A stretch of 16,355 nucleotides of DNA from JAWXCH01 sp034440595 (GTDB taxonomy: Bacteria; Planctomycetota; Planctomycetia; Pirellulales; JALHPA01): positions 1 to 16,355 of the forward strand of contig JAWXCH010000116.1 in the NCBI GenBank assembly GCA_034440595.1, written 5' to 3'. Both the position numbers and the translations under genes were made by a program. This document shows, piece by piece, positions 13,043 through 16,355 of the stretch. The notes under the pieces were generated by a model. The model saw only the letters and a program-made list of their open reading frames with translations, ran no database searches and was not told the DNA's origin. Within the stretch, counting starts at the first letter, position 1. Every line of letters begins with the position of its first letter.

Positions 13043-15625
13043 ATGAGACGGCAACTTCACGCAGTTCTGGCACTCTGGACAGCGTTCACACTGATCATGA
13101 CTGGTTGCGCTCCAACGCAGCCATTCTACATGTTTGAAGATGGAGACATGTCGCACTATGTCGGCATGGCCACCAAGCTCGAACATCCAGATGTCGAGAC
13201 GTGCAGTCTCGATGAAGTCCAGAATATCGAGCAGCCATTCACTGTCTCCAAGCATGAGTACAGCGAAATCTGGGAGTTGGAACTGCAAGACGCGGTTCGC
13301 TATGCCCTGGAAAATAGCAAGGTCATGCGAACCCTGGGTGGCCGGCAGGCCAGCTTCGGCGGCAGCCGCCCGCAAACGGACGAAGCGCCAGAATTGCTGC
13401 TCCGTACGCCCGGCCAGATCAATACCGTCTACGATCCTGCCATTCAAGAGACCGATCCTAACTTCGGTATCGCCGGAGCCTTGTCGCACTACGACGCGGT
13501 CTTTTCCGGTGGGTTGTTTTATGAAAAGAACGACCGACCGCAGAACGTGGATCTGAACCCGGCATTGATCCCTTTTGGCTTGAACCGAGTCCGCCAACAG
13601 GACCTTGGCACCTGGAACAATACACTCAGTAAGCGCACAGCAACCGGTGGTTTGGTGTCGCTCGGCTCGAATACAATCTACGAAAACAGCAACAATACCT
13701 CGCGTGAAACCCCCAGCGACTGGAACCAGAACTTTGAAGCCACGGTTCGCCAACCGTTGTTGCAAGGTGCCGGCGTTATGTTCAATCAGATCGCCGCCCC
13801 GTTCGATCCATTCATTGGGACCGGTACGCTGGCCTTTGACGGCGTGCTGCTGGCCCGTATTCGCACCGATATCAGCCTGGCTGACTTTGAAGCGGGTGTC
13901 CGCGATCTGGTCAATGAAGTCGAAACCACTTACTGGAACCTGTACTTTGGTTACCGCAACCTGGAGGCACGCAAAGTCGGTCGCGACAGTGCCTTGCAGT
14001 CGTGGCGAAAAGTGCATGCCTTGTACATGAGTGGCACCACCGGTGGTGACCTGGCTCAAGAGTCGCAGGCCAAGGAACAGTTCTTCTTCTTCAAAGGTGA
14101 AGTCGAAACGGCCCTGTCGGACCTGTTCCGCGCCGAAAACCGCCTTCGCTACCTGATGGGACTCTCGGCCTCGGACGGTCGCCTGATTGCTCCGGTCACC
14201 GAGCCAACCATCGCTCAAGTAACGTTCGACGTACGAGAGATCTATTCCGAGGCCCTCACGCGTAGCGTTGAACTCCGCCAGCAAAAGTGGCGTATTAAAC
14301 AGCGTGAGCTGGAGTTGATGGCCAGCAAGAATCTCTTGCTCCCACGCTTGGATGCTGTGGCCCGCTACCGCTGGCTCGGCCTGGGCGAGAACTGGATCGA
14401 CAAAGATGGCAGTGCCTACACGGGCGGTCTCGATAGCATCATCGGAACCGACGCCATGTCCGGAGTCGCCAGCGGTGACTTCCAGGAAACACAAATCGGT
14501 GTTCAATACAGCATGTCGATCGGCTTCCGTCAGGCTATGGCCGGCGTCCGTCAGCAGCAACTGCTGCTGGCTCGTGATCGCTCGATTCTGCAAGACATGG
14601 AACTGGAACTGCAACACCAACTGGTCGAAACGGTTCAGTTGCTCGACGTGACCTACGGGCTGATGGGGACGAACTTCAATCGCGTCCAGGCTGCTCGCAG
14701 TCAGGTCGAAGCGGTCATGGAGCAGTACAACGCCGGTACGATCACCCTCGATCTGGTGCTGGACGCTCAACGCCGCGAGGCCGATGCTCTTAGCACCTAT
14801 GCACGAGCTTTGACGGACTACAACCGCAACATTGCTCAGATGCATTACCGCAAGGGAACGCTGCTGGAATACAACGATGTCTACCTTGCTGAAGGGCCGT
14901 GGCCAGGCAAGGCGTACTTCGATGCTCATCGCCGTGCCCGGGCACGAGACGCCGCCTACTTCCTCGACTACGGGTTCAAGCGGCCTGACGTGATCAGCCA
15001 AGGGGAGATCTCGCAGCAGTCCGATGGAATGAACGGTGGAGAGATGTGGGAAGGCCCGATCCAAGGGATTCCTGTCGAGGCTCGCCCGCTAAACGGTCCT
15101 CCCGAGGAACTCCCAATCCCAGCCGACGCCGCCAAACTGAACCGTGCGACACGCGGCAAGGTTGGAGCGATGCAGCCAAACAGGAAGTTTGCCGCCGAGG
15201 CCAACGACTTGATCGCTGCCAGCAGCAAGCCCGGAGCAATGCGAACCGCTGCGGTGGATGCTTCGCCCGTAACTTTTTCGGCAGAGCAGGCTTCTGTCGG
15301 TCAGGTTGCCTCGACTCGCGAGAAATTTGATTGGAGCAGCACGGCCTTCGGTGGTGAATCAGAAGGACTTGTGCCAGTTCGAAAGGCAGCCGCTAAGCCA
15401 GCGATGATCGCGTCGGCTCCACGGGCAAGTGCCGCAGCCAGTAGCCTGAAGGTTGCTGCCAACGCGCAACAACCCCGTTCAGAACAAACCCGACCGTCAG
15501 CCAAGAACTATAGCGAATTTCGCCCGGCGGACTCAAAGGTCCAGGTCGTCACCTTTAACGATCTGGCCGTCGATCAGCCACAAAAAGTCTCGACCGCCGG
15601 AGGCTGGAAACCCGCCGCGAACTAA
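13043..15625 (+). CDS. TolC-like outer-membrane efflux lipoprotein with a long C-terminal tail
   Basis: This 860-residue protein starts with a lipoprotein signal (hydrophobic AVLALWTAFTLIMTG, lipobox MTGC with acylated C22). It belongs to the outer membrane efflux protein family, whose trimers form the outer channel of tripartite pumps or type I secretion. Helical OEP repeats are seen at about 280-380 (DLVNEVETTYWNLYFGYRNLEA, then AKEQFFFFKGEVETALSDLFRAENRLRYLMG) and 400-640 (ELRQQKWRIKQRELELMASKNLLLPRLDAV, QYNAGTITLDLVLDAQRREADA). Residues 105-225 look like an enlarged beta-barrel or equatorial insert. From about 650 to the end is an Ala/Ser/Pro/Lys-rich tail of about 200 residues with no known domain. 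No pump partner genes are in the window. The start is the only ATG giving a signal peptide. It ends at a strong terminator. Confidence 0.88.
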   Translation: MRRQLHAVLALWTAFTLIMTGCAPTQPFYMFEDGDMSHYVGMATKLEHPDVETCSLDEVQNIEQPFTVSKHEYSEIWELELQDAVRYALENSKVMRTLGGRQASFGGSRPQTDEAPELLLRTPGQINTVYDPAIQETDPNFGIAGALSHYDAVFSGGLFYEKNDRPQNVDLNPALIPFGLNRVRQQDLGTWNNTLSKRTATGGLVSLGSNTIYENSNNTSRETPSDWNQNFEATVRQPLLQGAGVMFNQIAAPFDPFIGTGTLAFDGVLLARIRTDISLADFEAGVRDLVNEVETTYWNLYFGYRNLEARKVGRDSALQSWRKVHALYMSGTTGGDLAQESQAKEQFFFFKGEVETALSDLFRAENRLRYLMGLSASDGRLIAPVTEPTIAQVTFDVREIYSEALTRSVELRQQKWRIKQRELELMASKNLLLPRLDAVARYRWLGLGENWIDKDGSAYTGGLDSIIGTDAMSGVASGDFQETQIGVQYSMSIGFRQAMAGVRQQQLLLARDRSILQDMELELQHQLVETVQLLDVTYGLMGTNFNRVQAARSQVEAVMEQYNAGTITLDLVLDAQRREADALSTYARALTDYNRNIAQMHYRKGTLLEYNDVYLAEGPWPGKAYFDAHRRARARDAAYFLDYGFKRPDVISQGEISQQSDGMNGGEMWEGPIQGIPVEARPLNGPPEELPIPADAAKLNRATRGKVGAMQPNRKFAAEANDLIAASSKPGAMRTAAVDASPVTFSAEQASVGQVASTREKFDWSSTAFGGESEGLVPVRKAAAKPAMIASAPRASAAASSLKVAANAQQPRSEQTRPSAKNYSEFRPADSKVQVVTFNDLAVDQPQKVSTAGGWKPAAN

Positions 15626-15670
15626 GCCAGCAGGCTGAGGTTTTGCCACAATTCGGTCGTAAACAACTCA

Positions 15671-15702
15671 AAGCCGCCGGTCTCACACCGGCGGCTTTTT
15701 TT
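15671..15702 (+). terminator. Rho-independent terminator after the efflux gene
   Basis: An 11-bp perfect stem, AAGCCGCCGGT (15671-15681) with ACCGGCGGCTT (15687-15697), has a 5-base loop and a run of seven T from 15696. It lies 45 bases after the efflux gene stop and is the clearest terminator in the window. It isolates that gene from tmk. Confidence 0.93.
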
Positions 15703-15720
15703 GTTGCGCGGCGAACCAAT

Positions 15721-15813
15721 ACGCCGAAGGCGTTTCATTTCAAAGCCTAGGGTCGCTGCGCAGCAGCGCACCCTAGGTAAGCAAACCAAATTCACCGGTT
15801 ACCGCGAAGCGGT
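15721..15813. repeat. Cluster of three triloop palindromes
   Basis: Three hairpins with 3-base loops follow one another. ACGCC-GAA-GGCGT is at 15721-15733. A long one at 15746-15777 has CCTAGGGT pairing with ACCCTAGG and inside it CGCTGC-GCA-GCAGCG, with a single bulged C. ACCGC-GAA-GCGGT is at 15801-15813. The stretch 15703-15850 has no coding signal. Their triloop form matches the palindromes at 100-118, 184-202 and 6264-6280, suggesting a common type of dispersed element. Confidence 0.7.
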
Positions 15814-15851
15814 TAAATTCAATCGGTAATCCGCCGATCAGGCCCATGTGG

Positions 15852-15880
15852 TTTAAAGGCTGCTCATCCTGCGATACAAT
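15852..15880 (+). promoter_or_regulatory. Possible sigma-70 promoter for tmk
   Basis: TTTAAA (15852-15857), a 17-base spacer and TACAAT (15875-15880) match the consensus at 4 of 6 and 5 of 6 positions. Transcription would start near 15887, which leaves a leader of about 50 bases before the GTG start at 15938 and almost none before the ATG at 15893. Confidence 0.5.
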
Positions 15881-15937
15881 CTCTTGCGGCGGATGCAATC
15901 GCTCCGCAGGCCCCGCTCCTCTCACCCTGCTGGCACA

Positions 15938-16355
15938 GTGGCTGATCCATCCCCGTTATTCTTCAGTTTTGATGGCGTCGACGGCGTCGGCAAGTCCACG
16001 CAAATGCGGCTGTTTTCGCAGTGGCTCCGCGATCAAGGGACGGAAGTCGTCACCTGCCGCGACCCCGGCTCGACCGACCTTGGCGAGGCAATTCGCACGC
16101 TACTCCTCGACCGCAAAGAACTGACGATTGGCCGCACAGCCGAGATGCTGCTTTACATGGCGGCCCGTGCGCAGTTGGTCGACGAGGTCATCGCCCCCGC
16201 TTTGCAGCGCAATGCCGCCGTCGTTTCCGACCGCTATCTGCTGGCCAATGTGGTCTATCAGGGGCACGCCGGCGGGCTGAACACAGATCTGATCTGGCAA
16301 ATTGGCCAAACCGCCACGCACGGGCTGCAACCAACCCTGACCTTCCTGCTCGACA
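15938..16355 (+). CDS. tmk: Thymidylate kinase, N-terminal part cut by the window end
   Basis: Tmk phosphorylates dTMP to dTDP with ATP. About 139 residues are present and the frame is open at the window end. The P-loop FFSFDGVDGVGKSTQM is near the start. Next comes CRDPGSTDLGEAIRTLLL, corresponding to the usual REPGGT-type substrate motif. LLYMAARAQLVDEVIAPAL follows, then SDRYLLANVVYQG, the DRY motif. The frame is open upstream to 15857. The start at GTG 15938 gives VADPSPLFFSFDG, the best family fit; an ATG at 15893 would add 15 Arg/Ser/Pro-rich residues. Neither has a clear Shine-Dalgarno site. Glu-to-Asp and Gly-to-Ser changes in the REPGGT motif are conservative and may be normal in this lineage. 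Confidence 0.9.
   Translation, partial: MADPSPLFFSFDGVDGVGKSTQMRLFSQWLRDQGTEVVTCRDPGSTDLGEAIRTLLLDRKELTIGRTAEMLLYMAARAQLVDEVIAPALQRNAAVVSDRYLLANVVYQGHAGGLNTDLIWQIGQTATHGLQPTLTFLLD

Noticed and set aside
12792..13073. A 93-codon minus-strand frame overlapping the start of the efflux gene
   Set aside because: It overlaps the signal-peptide coding region antisense and no domain is recognised.
13004..15064. A 686-codon open frame on the minus strand
   Set aside because: It lies wholly antisense to the efflux gene, which has clear family motifs and a signal peptide. The antisense product has no recognisable domain and reflects codon-bias shadowing.
1..16355. tRNA, rRNA or CRISPR arrays
   Set aside because: No cloverleaf with a TpsiC-type GGTTCRA arm, no rRNA-like blocks and no regularly spaced direct repeats were seen. 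The GGTTCG at 12377-12382 belongs to an inverted repeat, not to a tRNA.

Overview
The window looks like a chromosomal segment of a planctomycete, probably close to Pirellulaceae. This is inferred from a palindromic repeat of the kind that reads as TNPxRQRG when translated (6305-6370), many short intergenic palindromes, a TolC-like lipoprotein with a long low-complexity tail, and weak or absent Shine-Dalgarno sites before several genes. No database was consulted, so the lineage is an inference.

Layout. (1) 1-225: no gene; triloop palindromes and, on the minus strand, what may be the 5' end of a group II intron leaving the window. (2) 226-4239, minus strand, in transcription order: argB, argD, argF, rph. 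The arginine genes have a near-consensus sigma-70 promoter ahead of argB and a terminator-like hairpin between argD and argF. argF is split by a one-base frameshift. (3) slyX on the plus strand (4451-4681), divergent from argB and convergent with gltD. (4) 4715-12171, minus strand, in transcription order: a LysR-type regulator, gltB (split by a one-base frameshift) and gltD, giving both subunits of glutamate synthase. (5) 12172-13042: an 871-base gap with the regulator's promoter and several inverted repeats. (6) 13043-15625, plus strand: an outer-membrane efflux lipoprotein ending at a strong terminator. (7) 15703-15850: a cluster of palindromes. (8) Thymidylate kinase (tmk) on the plus strand, cut by the window end.

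Function. GltBD makes glutamate from glutamine and 2-oxoglutarate. Glutamate is the precursor and amino donor for arginine synthesis, where ArgB, ArgD and ArgF act on N-acetylglutamate, N-acetylglutamate semialdehyde and ornithine. The window therefore links nitrogen assimilation to arginine synthesis, with a LysR-type regulator next to gltB.

No new defence or mobile system was found. The most unusual pattern is that the TAG stop codons of three genes (rph, argF, gltB) lie in, or exactly at the edge of, palindromic repeats. The two frameshifts are single-base and sit in short homopolymers of core genes, so sequence error is at least as likely as real gene decay.
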